Origin: Anaerotignum sp.
GTDB taxonomy: Bacteria; Bacillota; Clostridia; Lachnospirales; Anaerotignaceae
Length of the DNA: 39,469 nucleotides
Reading direction: 5' to 3'
NCBI GenBank assembly: GCA_020024455.1
Contig: JAHHTU010000023.1
Coordinates: 1 to 39,469, forward strand
Made by a program: the position numbers and the translations under genes
Shown here: one piece after another, positions 1 through 7,087 of the stretch
How the letters are laid out: each line of letters starts with the position of its first letter
Numbering within the stretch: the first letter of the stretch is position 1
Notes under the pieces: generated by a model
What the model was told of the DNA's origin: nothing
Seen by the model: the letters and a program-made list of their open reading frames with translations, nothing else
The model's database searches: none

Positions 1-179
1 GTGCATATTGTCTATAAAATAACAAAAAGATGGCTTGTAAACTAGACTAAAATATCGGGTTTTTTCAAAAATTATTTCAAAAAAATATAAAACGTTTTTT
101 TGCATAATTTTTTCATTTAAATTTTGTGGAAAAATAACCCAAAAACTTCTAAAAAAATGCTATACAACTGGATAAAATA
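1..179. other. AT-rich non-coding start of window
   Basis: No coding frame with a ribosome-binding site is visible. The stretch is very A/T-rich with several A-runs and may be the upstream region feeding the gdhA promoter. No hairpin with a T-tail marks the end of a preceding gene. Confidence 0.5.
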
Positions 180-188
180 TGTTATAAT
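180..188 (+). promoter_or_regulatory. gdhA extended -10 promoter
   Basis: TGTTATAAT gives a perfect TATAAT at 183-188 preceded by TG one base upstream, the extended -10 form. No good -35 lies 17 bases upstream, which fits extended -10 promoters. Transcription would start near 195, leaving a leader of about 160 bases before gdhA. The same TGTTATAAT string recurs in front of deoC at 9785-9793. Confidence 0.7.
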
Positions 189-228
189 GTGAAAGTAAGA
201 AGGAGAGAACAATCTTCTTATTTGTAAA

Positions 229-253
229 AAACAGCTGAAACAATCGGCTGTTT
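229..253 (+). other. small hairpin in the gdhA leader
   Basis: AAACAGC at 229-235 pairs with GCTGTTT at 247-253 in the untranslated leader. There is no T-run after it, so it is not a terminator. I recognise no riboswitch class here, and the role is unknown. Confidence 0.35.
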
Positions 254-357
254 CCTATGATTTGTTTCTATATATGCTACATATGTGGAAACAAAAATGG
301 TTATGCAACCAGAAACATAAGTTAAAGAAAAGACAAATTGTAGGAGGTCATTGAGTT

Positions 358-1704
358 ATGAACGCTTATATGGAACGTGTAATCGAACAGGTAAAACAAC
401 GTAATGCTGGAGAACCTGAATTTATCCAGACTGTGGAAGAAGTTTTCCACTCTATCGAAAAAGTTGTAGAAGCTCACCCTGAATTTGAAGCAACTGGCTT
501 GCTGGAAAGAATGGTAGAACCTGAAAGATCTATCTCTTTCAGAGTAACATGGGTTGACGATGCTGGTAAAGTAAACGTAAACCGTGGTTTCAGAGTACAG
601 TTCAACAGTGCTATCGGGCCTTACAAAGGTGGTCTGCGTTTCCATCCTTCTGTATATATTGGTATCATTAAATTCTTGGGCTTTGAACAAATCTTCAAAA
701 ACAGCTTGACAGGTTTGCCTATCGGCGGCGGTAAAGGTGGTTCCGACTTCGACCCTAGAGGTAAGAGCGATATGGAAATCATGAGATTCTGCCAAGCATT
801 CATGACAGAATTGTACAGACATATTGGTCCTGACGTTGACGTTCCTGCTGGTGATATCGGTGTTGGCGGCAGAGAAATCGGCTTTATGTATGGTCAATAC
901 AAAAGAATCAAAGGCTGCTGGGAAAATGGCGTGTTGACAGGCAAAAACTTGGAATTCGGTGGTTCCTTGATTAGACCTGAAGCAACAGGTTTCGGTGCTA
1001 CATACTATGTAAACGAAGTATTGACACATTTGGGCGACAGCTTGGAAGGCAAAACAGTTGCAGTTTCCGGTTTCGGTAACGTTGCTTGGGGTGTTTGCCA
1101 GAAAGTTGCTCAGTTGGGTGGTAAAGTTGTTACTATCTCTGGTCCTGATGGTTATGTTTACGATCCAGATGGCGTTACAACAAAAGAAAAAATTGACTAC
1201 TTGGTAGAAATGAGAGTTTCCGGCCGTGACCGTGCACAAGATTACGCTGATAAATTCGGTTGCGAATTCTTCCCTAAAACAAAACCTTGGGGCACAAAAG
1301 TTGATATTTGTATGCCTTGTGCAACACAGAACGAAATCAACATGGAAGAAGCTGAAAAAATCGTTAACAACGGCGTAAAATACTACATCGAAGTTGCAAA
1401 TATGCCTACAACAAACGAAGCTTTGGCATTCATTCAAAGCAAAGGCTTGGTTGTTGGCCCTTCCAAAGCTGTTAACGCTGGTGGTGTAGCAGTTTCCGCT
1501 CTGGAAATGGCTCAAAACTCCATGAGATACAGCTGGACAGAAGAAGAAGTTGACGAAAAACTGAAAGGCATCATGAAAAATATCCATAAAGTATCTGCAG
1601 AAGCTGCAGAAGAATATGGTTTGGGCTATGACTTGGTAGCTGGTGCTAACATCGCTGGTTTCAAAAAAGTAGCTGCTGCTATGATGGCACAAGGTTTGGT
1701 ATAA
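358..1704 (+). CDS. gdhA: glutamate dehydrogenase (hexameric, class I)
   Basis: Cytoplasmic enzyme that interconverts glutamate with 2-oxoglutarate and ammonia. The 448-residue length is normal for the small hexameric family. The dimerisation/substrate domain covers about residues 1-200 and the Rossmann domain about 200-425. Glutamate-binding lysines K90 and K114, catalytic K126 in GGGKGGSDFD and D166 in DVPAGDIGVG line up one residue off the C. symbiosum enzyme (K89, K113, K125, D165). The dinucleotide loop reads SGFGNVAWG. The start is set by AGGAGG at 342-347. It is monocistronic, with its own promoter and a strong terminator. Cofactor choice (NAD or NADP) cannot be settled by eye. In amino-acid-fermenting clostridia this enzyme links glutamate fermentation to ammonia. 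Confidence 0.97.
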   Translation: MNAYMERVIEQVKQRNAGEPEFIQTVEEVFHSIEKVVEAHPEFEATGLLERMVEPERSISFRVTWVDDAGKVNVNRGFRVQFNSAIGPYKGGLRFHPSVYIGIIKFLGFEQIFKNSLTGLPIGGGKGGSDFDPRGKSDMEIMRFCQAFMTELYRHIGPDVDVPAGDIGVGGREIGFMYGQYKRIKGCWENGVLTGKNLEFGGSLIRPEATGFGATYYVNEVLTHLGDSLEGKTVAVSGFGNVAWGVCQKVAQLGGKVVTISGPDGYVYDPDGVTTKEKIDYLVEMRVSGRDRAQDYADKFGCEFFPKTKPWGTKVDICMPCATQNEINMEEAEKIVNNGVKYYIEVANMPTTNEALAFIQSKGLVVGPSKAVNAGGVAVSALEMAQNSMRYSWTEEEVDEKLKGIMKNIHKVSAEAAEEYGLGYDLVAGANIAGFKKVAAAMMAQGLV

Positions 1705-1736
1705 TTTCTGAACTGGAAAATTGTCATAAATATATT

Positions 1737-1766
1737 CCCCGAAAGGATTTCCTTTCGGGGTTTTTT
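1737..1766 (+). terminator. gdhA rho-independent terminator
   Basis: A perfect 10-bp stem (CCCCGAAAGG at 1737-1746 with CCTTTCGGGG at 1751-1760), a four-base loop and six T residues. Confidence 0.95.
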
Positions 1767-1887
1767 ATCTTTTATCCTTTGATATGAAGAAAATGGAATA
1801 TCCAGACAATAAAGAAAGGATTGAGAAGAAAAATAATGTTGTCATACAAAATATACAAAATAGATATGAATAGTAAAAAAAGGCAAT

Positions 1888-1921
1888 AAAAAAAGTGAGT
1901 CATCAAATACTCACTTTTTTT
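1888..1921 (-). terminator. bidirectional terminator after the ferredoxin gene
   Basis: GTGAGT at 1895-1900 pairs with ACTCAC at 1909-1914. The stem is flanked by A7 on one side and T7 on the other, so it works in either direction. It lies directly past the ferredoxin stop codon on the minus strand. Confidence 0.85.
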
Positions 1922-1928
1922 ATTAAAA

Positions 1929-2099
1929 TTATTCTGCTTTGATTGCACCTGTAGGACAAACGCCTGCGCAAGTACCACAATCGATGCATTCAGCAGCTGT
2001 GATTTCGTAAACGCCACCAGCTTCGTGGATACAGCTTGTAGGACATTCGCCAGCACAAGCACCACAACCGATACATTCAGGTCCGATTACATGAGCCAT
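1929..2099 (-). CDS. clostridial-type 2[4Fe-4S] ferredoxin
   Basis: A 56-residue low-potential electron carrier. Two cluster motifs are present, CIGCGACAGECP and CIDCGTCAGVCP, each of the C-x2-C-x2-C-x3-CP form, so all eight cysteine ligands are there. Proteins of this class pass electrons between pyruvate:ferredoxin oxidoreductase, hydrogenase and other anaerobic redox enzymes. The start at 2099 is chosen because AGGAGGTG lies just upstream on the minus strand. A longer reading from 2126 begins upstream of that ribosome-binding site and is unlikely. It has its own promoter and terminator, so it is probably transcribed alone. Confidence 0.96.
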   Translation of the reverse strand: MAHVIGPECIGCGACAGECPTSCIHEAGGVYEITAAECIDCGTCAGVCPTGAIKAE

Positions 2100-2130
2100 G
2101 TAGACACCTCCTTTATCATTGTACAAGCCT

Positions 2131-2159
2131 ATTTTATATCAAAAGTTGCAGATATGCAA
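2131..2159 (-). promoter_or_regulatory. ferredoxin promoter
   Basis: On the minus strand, TTGCAT (2159-2154) and TAAAAT (2136-2131) are separated by 17 bases. The start of transcription would fall about 25 bases before the ATG. Confidence 0.7.
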
Positions 2160-2255
2160 GGTAATTTTCAGAAAAAACAAATAATTTTTGTTACAAAATT
2201 TTGTACAATTTTTGAGTAGTTCTTGAAAAGGCAGAAAATCAGGCAGGAGCAAAAC

Positions 2256-2786
2256 CTATGGATTTAATGGGGGATTTGCATCTTGTTGCTGAAATTCTCG
2301 TCTGGAAACTTGGTATTCTTCTGTGGAAAGACGAATTTCGTCAAACTCCGCTTGTGTGATGGGGCGTACAATCTTTGCAGGAAAGCCATATACCATACTA
2401 TTGGGTGGAACAACCATACCACGGCGAATTAAAGCACCTGCACCAATGAAACAGTTTTCATGAATGACAGCACCATCTTGTATGATAGCCCCCATACCAA
2501 TCAATACATTGTCTTTGATGGTACAGGCGTGAATGATTGCGTTATGTCCAACGGTAACGCCACTGCCAATATGCACATCATAGCCGACTTCGATATGGAC
2601 GGTACTGTTTTCTTGGAAATTGGTATTACTGCCAATGGTAATGGATTGATGTTCCGCACGAATGACAACACCCGGATATGCAATGACGTTTTCTCCCATC
2701 GTGACATCACCAATGATGGTGGCAGTGGGAAAGATATAGCAAGAGTCGGGTATATGCGGGGTATGTTGCTTGAATTTTCGTATCAT
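2256..2786 (-). CDS. gamma-carbonic-anhydrase-like hexapeptide-repeat protein
   Basis: A 176-residue left-handed beta-helix protein of the YrdA/PaaY/CamH-like group. Repeated hexapeptides of the I-G-x-x-x-x type run from about residue 20 to 140. The three histidines expected to hold the metal are H64 (STVHIE), H81 and H86 (VGHNAIIHA). The acidic catalytic loop of archaeal Cam is absent, as is usual for this short subgroup, so carbonic anhydrase activity is possible but unproven. The ribosome-binding site GGGAGGTG precedes the ATG. It is transcribed away from the zinc uptake operon, and the two promoters share a -35 region. I see no clear terminator after it. Confidence 0.88.
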   Translation of the reverse strand: MIRKFKQHTPHIPDSCYIFPTATIIGDVTMGENVIAYPGVVIRAEHQSITIGSNTNFQENSTVHIEVGYDVHIGSGVTVGHNAIIHACTIKDNVLIGMGAIIQDGAVIHENCFIGAGALIRRGMVVPPNSMVYGFPAKIVRPITQAEFDEIRLSTEEYQVSRREFQQQDANPPLNP

Positions 2787-2824
2787 GGAAAAGCACCTCC
2801 CAAAGTGAATGTATTGTTACTGTT

Positions 2825-2852
2825 ATGATACCATAAAAAAACGCCTTGACAA
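2825..2852 (-). promoter_or_regulatory. promoter of the gamma-CA-like gene
   Basis: On the minus strand, TTGTCA (2852-2847) and TATCAT (2830-2825) are separated by 16 bases, with a TG one base before the -10. The -35 occupies almost the same bases as the -35 of the divergent znu promoter. Confidence 0.6.
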
Positions 2853-2874
2853 GGGGAAAAAAAGGTCATACAAT
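2846..2874 (+). promoter_or_regulatory. znuACB promoter
   Basis: TTGACA at 2846-2851 and TACAAT at 2869-2874 with a 17-base spacer. The -10 runs into the inverted repeat at 2872-2890, and the predicted start of transcription lies inside that repeat. Confidence 0.85.
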
Positions 2875-2890
2875 CATTTTGCAAATGATT
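2872..2890. promoter_or_regulatory. inverted-repeat operator, probably for a Fur-family (Zur-like) repressor
   Basis: AATCATTT (2872-2879), TGC, AAATGATT (2883-2890) form a perfect 8-3-8 palindrome over the end of the -10 box and the start of transcription. That is where a repressor would block the polymerase. The A/T-rich 19-base dyad and the zinc-transport genes suggest Zur. The assignment is inference, since clostridial Zur boxes vary and MntR-type control is possible. Confidence 0.6.
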
Positions 2891-2910
2891 TGCATTTGTG
2901 AGGGAGAAAA

Positions 2911-3882
2911 ATGACGAAAGGGGTTCTTTTAGATATGAAAAAAGCATTGGCAATTTGTTTGAGTATGGTATTTTTGCTGACCGGTTGTGGAGCACAAAAA
3001 CAAAATGCAGATACAACCAAGGAAGCCGATTTGACGGTGGTAACAAGTTTTTATCCTGTGTATACATTGGCGTTGAATGTGACAGATGGTGTAGAGGGTG
3101 TGACAGTCAAAAATATGGCACAACCACAGGCAGGGTGTTTACATGACTATGAATTGACAACAGCAGATATGAAAATGTTGGAAACAGCAGATGTGTTGTT
3201 GGTGAATGGTTTGGATATGGAAAGCTTTTTAGATGATGCGATTGCACAATATCCCCAATTATATATAGGAGATACTTCTATGGGGACAGATATTTTGGTG
3301 GTACCAGACCATGACCATGATGATGACGAGGAGGATTTCGAGGAACGGCTTGATGTAGAAATAAATCCACACATTTGGTTAAATCCTGCAAATGCAGTCA
3401 AACAAGCAGAGGCAATTCGTGATACATTGATGCAGGCAGACCCCGAACATGCGGCACAGTATCAAGAAAATACACAGAAATTTGCCGAAAGTATGAAACA
3501 GATTTTGCAAGATGCAGTGGATTTGACAGCGGCAGATGGTACAAAGGTGGCAACATTCCACGAAGGATTTGCATATTTGGCAGATGTTGCGGTAATGCAA
3601 GTGGGCGTTTCCATAGATGTAGATGAAAATGAAGAGCCTTCTGCAAAAGAATTGGCAGAGGCGGCAGAAGTGATTCGAAAAAATAATATCAGATTGTTTT
3701 TGGTGGCAGATGATATCGGTAAAAAATATGCCGAAATGCTGGCAAAAGAAACGGCAGACAATGGAGAAGGCAAGATACTGCAATTAGACCCGCTGACTTC
3801 TGGTGCTATGGATAAAGACGCATATCGTATCGGTATGGAAAAAAATCTGAAAATTTTAACAGAAGCATTGTCCGAAATGTAG
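2911..3882 (+). CDS. znuA: zinc (or manganese) ABC transporter substrate-binding lipoprotein
   Basis: Cluster 9 (ZnuA/TroA-like) metal-binding protein, anchored outside the membrane by a lipid on C26 of the lipobox LLTGC. Likely metal ligands are H78 (LHDYEL), H154 (NPHIWLNP), H217 (TFHEGF) and D293 (LDPLTSG). The histidine in the third position is the pattern of zinc rather than manganese binders. A His/Asp/Glu-rich loop at 134-145 (HDHDDDEEDF) is typical of zinc-binding family members. GAGG seven bases upstream supports this start. An internal ATG at 2935 (MKKALAICL) is possible, with a poorer ribosome-binding site. It is first in an operon with the ATPase and permease. Confidence 0.92.
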   Translation: MTKGVLLDMKKALAICLSMVFLLTGCGAQKQNADTTKEADLTVVTSFYPVYTLALNVTDGVEGVTVKNMAQPQAGCLHDYELTTADMKMLETADVLLVNGLDMESFLDDAIAQYPQLYIGDTSMGTDILVVPDHDHDDDEEDFEERLDVEINPHIWLNPANAVKQAEAIRDTLMQADPEHAAQYQENTQKFAESMKQILQDAVDLTAADGTKVATFHEGFAYLADVAVMQVGVSIDVDENEEPSAKELAEAAEVIRKNNIRLFLVADDIGKKYAEMLAKETADNGEGKILQLDPLTSGAMDKDAYRIGMEKNLKILTEALSEM

Positions 3883-3896
3883 AAAGAAGGAATTTG

Positions 3897-4652
3897 ATGC
3901 AAAATCATAATTGTTGTGGTTTGTGCAGTGTGACATTGGAAGATGTGTATGTGACAAGCGGCAAAGATACATTATTAAATCATATACACTTACAGTTACA
4001 TTGTGGAGAATTGACGGCACTGATTGGAAAAAATGGTGCGGGAAAAACAACGTTAATCAAATCCATATTAGGCGAAAGAACCTATCAAGGGCGTATTCAA
4101 TACAGCGATTTCCACGGAAATGAAATTGCAAAGCCCAAAATCGGTTATGTGCCGCAATATATGGATTTTGACCGCTCTACACCTGTGAATGTGGCAGATT
4201 TTTTGGCAGCGGCAAGAGGGAAAATGCCTGTGTGGTGGAAAATATCCAAAAAGGAAAAGGCAGAAATCAAACATATGTTAGAAGAAATGCAATGCGGGTA
4301 TTTATGGGATAAAAAATTAGGCACATTAAGCGGTGGCGAGTTGCAACGTGTATTGTTGGCATTGGCAACAAATCCTGTGCCGGATTTATTGATTTTGGAC
4401 GAACCGGTTTCTGGTGTAGATGCGGTGGGTATGGATTTGTTTTACCGCAGAGTCACGGAATTGCGTGACCGTTATCATATGGCAATTTTATTGGTTTCAC
4501 ATGATTTGGATTTAATTCGAAAATATGCGGACAAAGTTGTGCTGTTAAACAAAACCGTCATTGCACAAGGGGACGCAGAAGATGTATACCAAACAGAACC
4601 GTTCCAAGATATGTTTGGGTATGGCAATAAGGAGGCGGCTACATGGAAGTGA
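3897..4652 (+). CDS. znuC: zinc/manganese ABC transporter ATPase
   Basis: A 251-residue ATP-binding subunit that powers metal import through the adjacent permease. Visible motifs are Walker A GKNGAGKTT near residue 44, the signature LSGGELQ, Walker B LLILDEP and the switch LVSHD. The N-terminus carries extra cysteines (HNCCGLC), an uncommon addition near a metal transporter. AGAAGG at 3885-3890 supports the ATG at 3897. A TTG one codon upstream is too close to it. It follows znuA by 14 bases and overlaps znuB by 10, so the three are co-translated. Confidence 0.94.
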   Translation: MQNHNCCGLCSVTLEDVYVTSGKDTLLNHIHLQLHCGELTALIGKNGAGKTTLIKSILGERTYQGRIQYSDFHGNEIAKPKIGYVPQYMDFDRSTPVNVADFLAAARGKMPVWWKISKKEKAEIKHMLEEMQCGYLWDKKLGTLSGGELQRVLLALATNPVPDLLILDEPVSGVDAVGMDLFYRRVTELRDRYHMAILLVSHDLDLIRKYADKVVLLNKTVIAQGDAEDVYQTEPFQDMFGYGNKEAATWK

Positions 4653-5479
4653 TATATCATTTTTTGGAAAGTTTGCCGTTTTCCATGTTTCAATATGATT
4701 TTATGAAAAATGCATTTTTGGCAACATTATTGATTGCACCATTGTTTGCATTGTTGGGGACAATGGCAGTGAACAATAAAATGGCTTTTTTTTCAGATGC
4801 ATTGGGACACAGTGCATTTACCGGCGTTGGACTGGGCGTACTCTTGGGATTGCAAAATCCATTGATTTCCATGGTGTGTTTTGGAATTGTGCTGGGTTTG
4901 ATGATTACAAAGGTCAAGAGTGCAAATATGGCATCGTCAGATACCATAATCGGTGTGTTTGCATCGGCGGCGATGGCATTGGGGATTGTGATTTTATCCG
5001 GCAGTGGCGGTTTTTCAAAATATGCCTCTTATTTGGTGGGGGATATTTTGACGATACAGGTGCAGGATTTGGCTGTGTTGGCAGTTGTGCTTGTGGTGGT
5101 GTATGGCATTTGGACGGTGTTATATAATCAGATATTATTGTTGAGTATTAACCGCTCTTTGGCGGCAAGCCGTGGGGTGCGTGTGGTATTGTTGGAAAAT
5201 GTGTTTGTGGTGATGGTGGCGATTGCGGTGATGGTGGCAGTGCGTGCGATTGGGATTTTGATGATTAACGCATTGTTGATACTGCCGGCGGCAGCGGCCC
5301 GTAATATTACGAACACAGCAAGAAGTTATCATTTTGTGACGACGGGGATTGGTTTGTGTTCTGCTTTGTTTGGTTTGGTGCTTTCCTATTATCGGGATAC
5401 ATCGGCAGGGGCAACCATGGTGCTGACAGCAGCAGCTGTATTCGCAGTGACATATGCGATTGGGCAAAAACAAAGATGA
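4643..5479 (+). CDS. znuB: zinc/manganese ABC transporter permease
   Basis: A 278-residue integral membrane protein of the ABC-3 family, with seven or eight hydrophobic segments from about residue 25 to 272. The family-typical stretch FFSDALGHSAFTGVG near residue 50 and the C-terminal region ILMINALLILPAAAAR, which carries the ATPase-coupling segment, are both present. AAGGAGG upstream of the ATG lies inside the end of znuC, and the two genes overlap by 10 bases. It forms the channel of the zinc importer made by znuA and znuC. Confidence 0.94.
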   Translation: MEVIYHFLESLPFSMFQYDFMKNAFLATLLIAPLFALLGTMAVNNKMAFFSDALGHSAFTGVGLGVLLGLQNPLISMVCFGIVLGLMITKVKSANMASSDTIIGVFASAAMALGIVILSGSGGFSKYASYLVGDILTIQVQDLAVLAVVLVVVYGIWTVLYNQILLLSINRSLAASRGVRVVLLENVFVVMVAIAVMVAVRAIGILMINALLILPAAAARNITNTARSYHFVTTGIGLCSALFGLVLSYYRDTSAGATMVLTAAAVFAVTYAIGQKQR

Positions 5480-5485
5480 TTTTGG

Positions 5486-5514
5486 TTGCGATTGTAAAGA
5501 AGATGTGGTATGCT
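5486..5514 (+). promoter_or_regulatory. possible promoter of the TSCPD gene
   Basis: TTGCGA at 5486-5491 and TATGCT at 5509-5514 with a 17-base spacer, in the 79-base gap after znuB. Read-through from the zinc operon is equally possible, because no terminator lies between them. Confidence 0.4.
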
Positions 5515-5558
5515 GTCTGTTACGAAAGATATTTGTAAAGATTTTGGAGGGAGAACAT

Positions 5559-5813
5559 ATGCATATTACATATGCGGCAAAAGGGATTTGTGCAAGTAAA
5601 GTGGAATTTGATGTGGAAGAAGGCGTCATCAGAAACATTGCGTTTGTGGGTGGCTGTGACGGCAACCACAAAGGCTTGGCGGCTTTGGCAGAAGGTATGA
5701 CACCGGAAGAAGCGGCAAGACGCATGAAAGGCATTACTTGCGGGCCCAGAAAAACAAGCTGTCCCGACCAGCTGGCAGTTGCTTTGGAGGAATTTTTGGA
5801 AAACCAAAAATAA
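5559..5813 (+). CDS. TSCPD domain protein (TIGR03905 type)
   Basis: An 84-residue protein that is almost entirely a TSCPD domain. The family is named for the conserved C-terminal signature seen here as KTSCPDQLA. Further conserved cysteines occur in GICASK, GGCDGN and ITCGPR, giving four possible metal ligands. The domain also occurs at the end of some ribonucleotide reductases, but the stand-alone form has no settled function. The start is set by GGAGG before the ATG. A longer upstream reading overlaps znuB and has no ribosome-binding site. Its position right after zinc-import genes suggests a metal link, which is inference. Confidence 0.88.
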   Translation: MHITYAAKGICASKVEFDVEEGVIRNIAFVGGCDGNHKGLAALAEGMTPEEAARRMKGITCGPRKTSCPDQLAVALEEFLENQK

Positions 5814-5851
5814 AAAAATGGAAAAAGCATGAAATATCGCTATTTTTGGTG

Positions 5852-5880
5852 TTGACAGCGGAAAAGACTTGTGGTATCCT
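5852..5880 (+). promoter_or_regulatory. rpmG-secE-nusG promoter
   Basis: TTGACA at 5852-5857 and TATCCT at 5875-5880 with a 17-base spacer. The -10 lies inside the left arm of the terminator hairpin at 5862-5909, so the end of one unit and the start of the next overlap physically. Confidence 0.7.
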
Positions 5881-5909
5881 TTATGAGAAAGGACGCAAGT
5901 CTTTTTTTT
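5862..5909 (+). terminator. terminator of the znu/TSCPD unit
   Basis: AAAAGACTTG (5862-5871) pairs with CAAGTCTTTT (5896-5905). An inner stem TCCTTT (5877-5882) pairs with AAAGGA (5888-5893). Eight T residues at 5902-5909 follow the last C. Confidence 0.85.
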
Positions 5910-5953
5910 ATATGCAAAAAACAAAACATCATCAATCAATGGAGGTGGACAAC

Positions 5954-6103
5954 TTGAGAACAAGGATTACCTTAGCTTGTACAGAGTGCAAACAGAGAAA
6001 TTACAGCACAACCAAAGACAAGAAAGTTATGCCTGACAGAATGGAAATCAAAAAATATTGTAAGTTCTGTAAATCCCATACATTACACAAAGAAACAAAG
6101 TAA
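5954..6103 (+). CDS. rpmG: 50S ribosomal protein L33, zinc-binding form
   Basis: A 49-residue ribosomal protein starting at a TTG codon (5954) with GGAGGT immediately upstream. No ATG in frame gives the family N-terminus MRTRITLACTEC. Two CxxC pairs, CTEC near residue 9 and CKFC near residue 36, show that this is the zinc-containing (C+) paralogue. Firmicutes often also carry a zinc-free copy that is expressed in zinc starvation. Followed by secE and nusG, the usual order. The zinc transporter close upstream is a suggestive but unproven connection. Confidence 0.95.
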   Translation: MRTRITLACTECKQRNYSTTKDKKVMPDRMEIKKYCKFCKSHTLHKETK

Positions 6104-6139
6104 TGTAATAGGAAAACTCCCGTAAAGGAAGTGAAACGT

Positions 6140-6415
6140 ATGGAAGAAAAGAACGTAACAAGCCCAAATGAAACGAAAGATGTAAAAAAATCTGTGCCAA
6201 CACCAAAGCAATCCAAAGCTGATGATGGCAAAGAAAAAAACGGCTTTGCAGATTACAAAGCTGAATTCAAAAAAATCGTTTGGCCAAGTCGTGCAGAAAT
6301 TGTCAAAAACACGGCAACGGTCATCGTAACGTCCTTGATTGTGGGCGTTATCATTACTTGCATGGATACTGTATTTTCCGCAGGGTATGACGCACTCATC
6401 AATCTTTTAGGTTAA
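6140..6415 (+). CDS. secE: preprotein translocase subunit SecE
   Basis: A 91-residue protein of the SecYEG channel. A charged N-terminal tail of about 40 residues is followed by the conserved amphipathic piece FKKIVWPSRAEIVKNT and a single membrane helix at about residues 56-78. This is the short one-helix form normal in Firmicutes. The ATG at 6140 is preferred over a GTG at 6131 that sits on top of the AAGGAAG ribosome-binding site. It lies between rpmG and nusG, as in most bacteria. Confidence 0.95.
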   Translation: MEEKNVTSPNETKDVKKSVPTPKQSKADDGKEKNGFADYKAEFKKIVWPSRAEIVKNTATVIVTSLIVGVIITCMDTVFSAGYDALINLLG

Positions 6416-6442
6416 AAAACGACGATTAAAAAGGATGGTTGT

Positions 6443-7006
6443 ATGTCTGAAGAAATCAATAATCCAGAAGAAATGCAAATGCCGACCGGTTCCGAAAAAC
6501 CAAGATGGTATGTTGTACACACATATTCTGGTTACGAAAATAAGGTAAAGGCGAATATCGAAAAAACCGTGGAAAACAGAGGAATGCAACATCTCATTCA
6601 TGAGGTGAGCGTGCCTTTGCAAGATGTTGTGGAAATGAAAGACGGAAAGCCTAATAAAGTGTCACGAAAAGTCTTTCCCGGATATGTGCTTTTGAAAATG
6701 ATTATGACTGATGAAACATGGTATATTGTCAGAAACACAAGAGGGGTGACAAGTTTCGTCGGCCCCGGTTCCAAACCTGTACCATTGTCTGACGCAGAAG
6801 TGTTTGCGATGGGAATTGGTGGGGAGATTGAAAATCTGGACGTCGCTGTGGGTGACGCAGTGCGTGTTGCCAGTGGACCTTTGGTGAATTCCGTTGGTGA
6901 AATTCAGGAAATCAACATGAACAAAAAAACGGTTGTTGTCAGTATTTCCATATTCGGCAGAGAAACACCGACAGAACTTGATTTCGCTCAGATTGAAAAG
7001 ATTTAA
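6443..7006 (+). CDS. nusG: transcription termination/antitermination factor NusG
   Basis: A 187-residue elongation factor that binds RNA polymerase and affects pausing, Rho and ribosome coupling. The NGN domain covers about residues 20-120 (RWYVVHTYSGYENKVKANI, then VFPGYVLLKM and VGPGSKPVPLS). A KOW domain covers about 130-187 (VGDAVRVASGPL, then VVSISIFGRETPTELDF). The KOW loop reads SGPLVNSVGEI, a mild departure from the common GPFENFIG form. AAGGATGG precedes the ATG. It is 27 bases after secE and upstream of the L1-controlled rplK. Confidence 0.96.
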   Translation: MSEEINNPEEMQMPTGSEKPRWYVVHTYSGYENKVKANIEKTVENRGMQHLIHEVSVPLQDVVEMKDGKPNKVSRKVFPGYVLLKMIMTDETWYIVRNTRGVTSFVGPGSKPVPLSDAEVFAMGIGGEIENLDVAVGDAVRVASGPLVNSVGEIQEINMNKKTVVVSISIFGRETPTELDFAQIEKI

Positions 7007-7021
7007 CAGTTGACAGAACAA

Positions 7022-7067
7022 GGCGGCTTGTTGTCGCCGTGGGAGGGAAATTCCCGCTAATTACCAC
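7022..7067 (+). promoter_or_regulatory. L1-binding mRNA operator in front of rplK
   Basis: A small stem (GGCG 7022-7025 with CGCC 7035-7038) sits beside GTGGGAGGG at 7039-7047. GTGG (7039-7042) pairs with CCAC (7064-7067), and GGGA (7045-7048) with TCCC (7052-7055), leaving an asymmetric internal loop. The strings GTGGGAGG and TTACCAC copy the L1 site on 23S rRNA (helix 76 region, GGTGGGAGG...ATACCACC). Free L1 would bind here and block rplK translation, as known for the L11 operon. Confidence 0.75.
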
Positions 7068-7087
7068 ATTTATAGGAGGTGCCAATC

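Noticed and set aside
322..1692. 456-residue open frame on the minus strand opposite gdhA
   Set aside because: It is an exact shadow of gdhA with no ribosome-binding site. Leucine here is mostly TTG and rarely TTA or CTA, so stop codons are scarce on the opposite strand and long antisense frames arise throughout the window.
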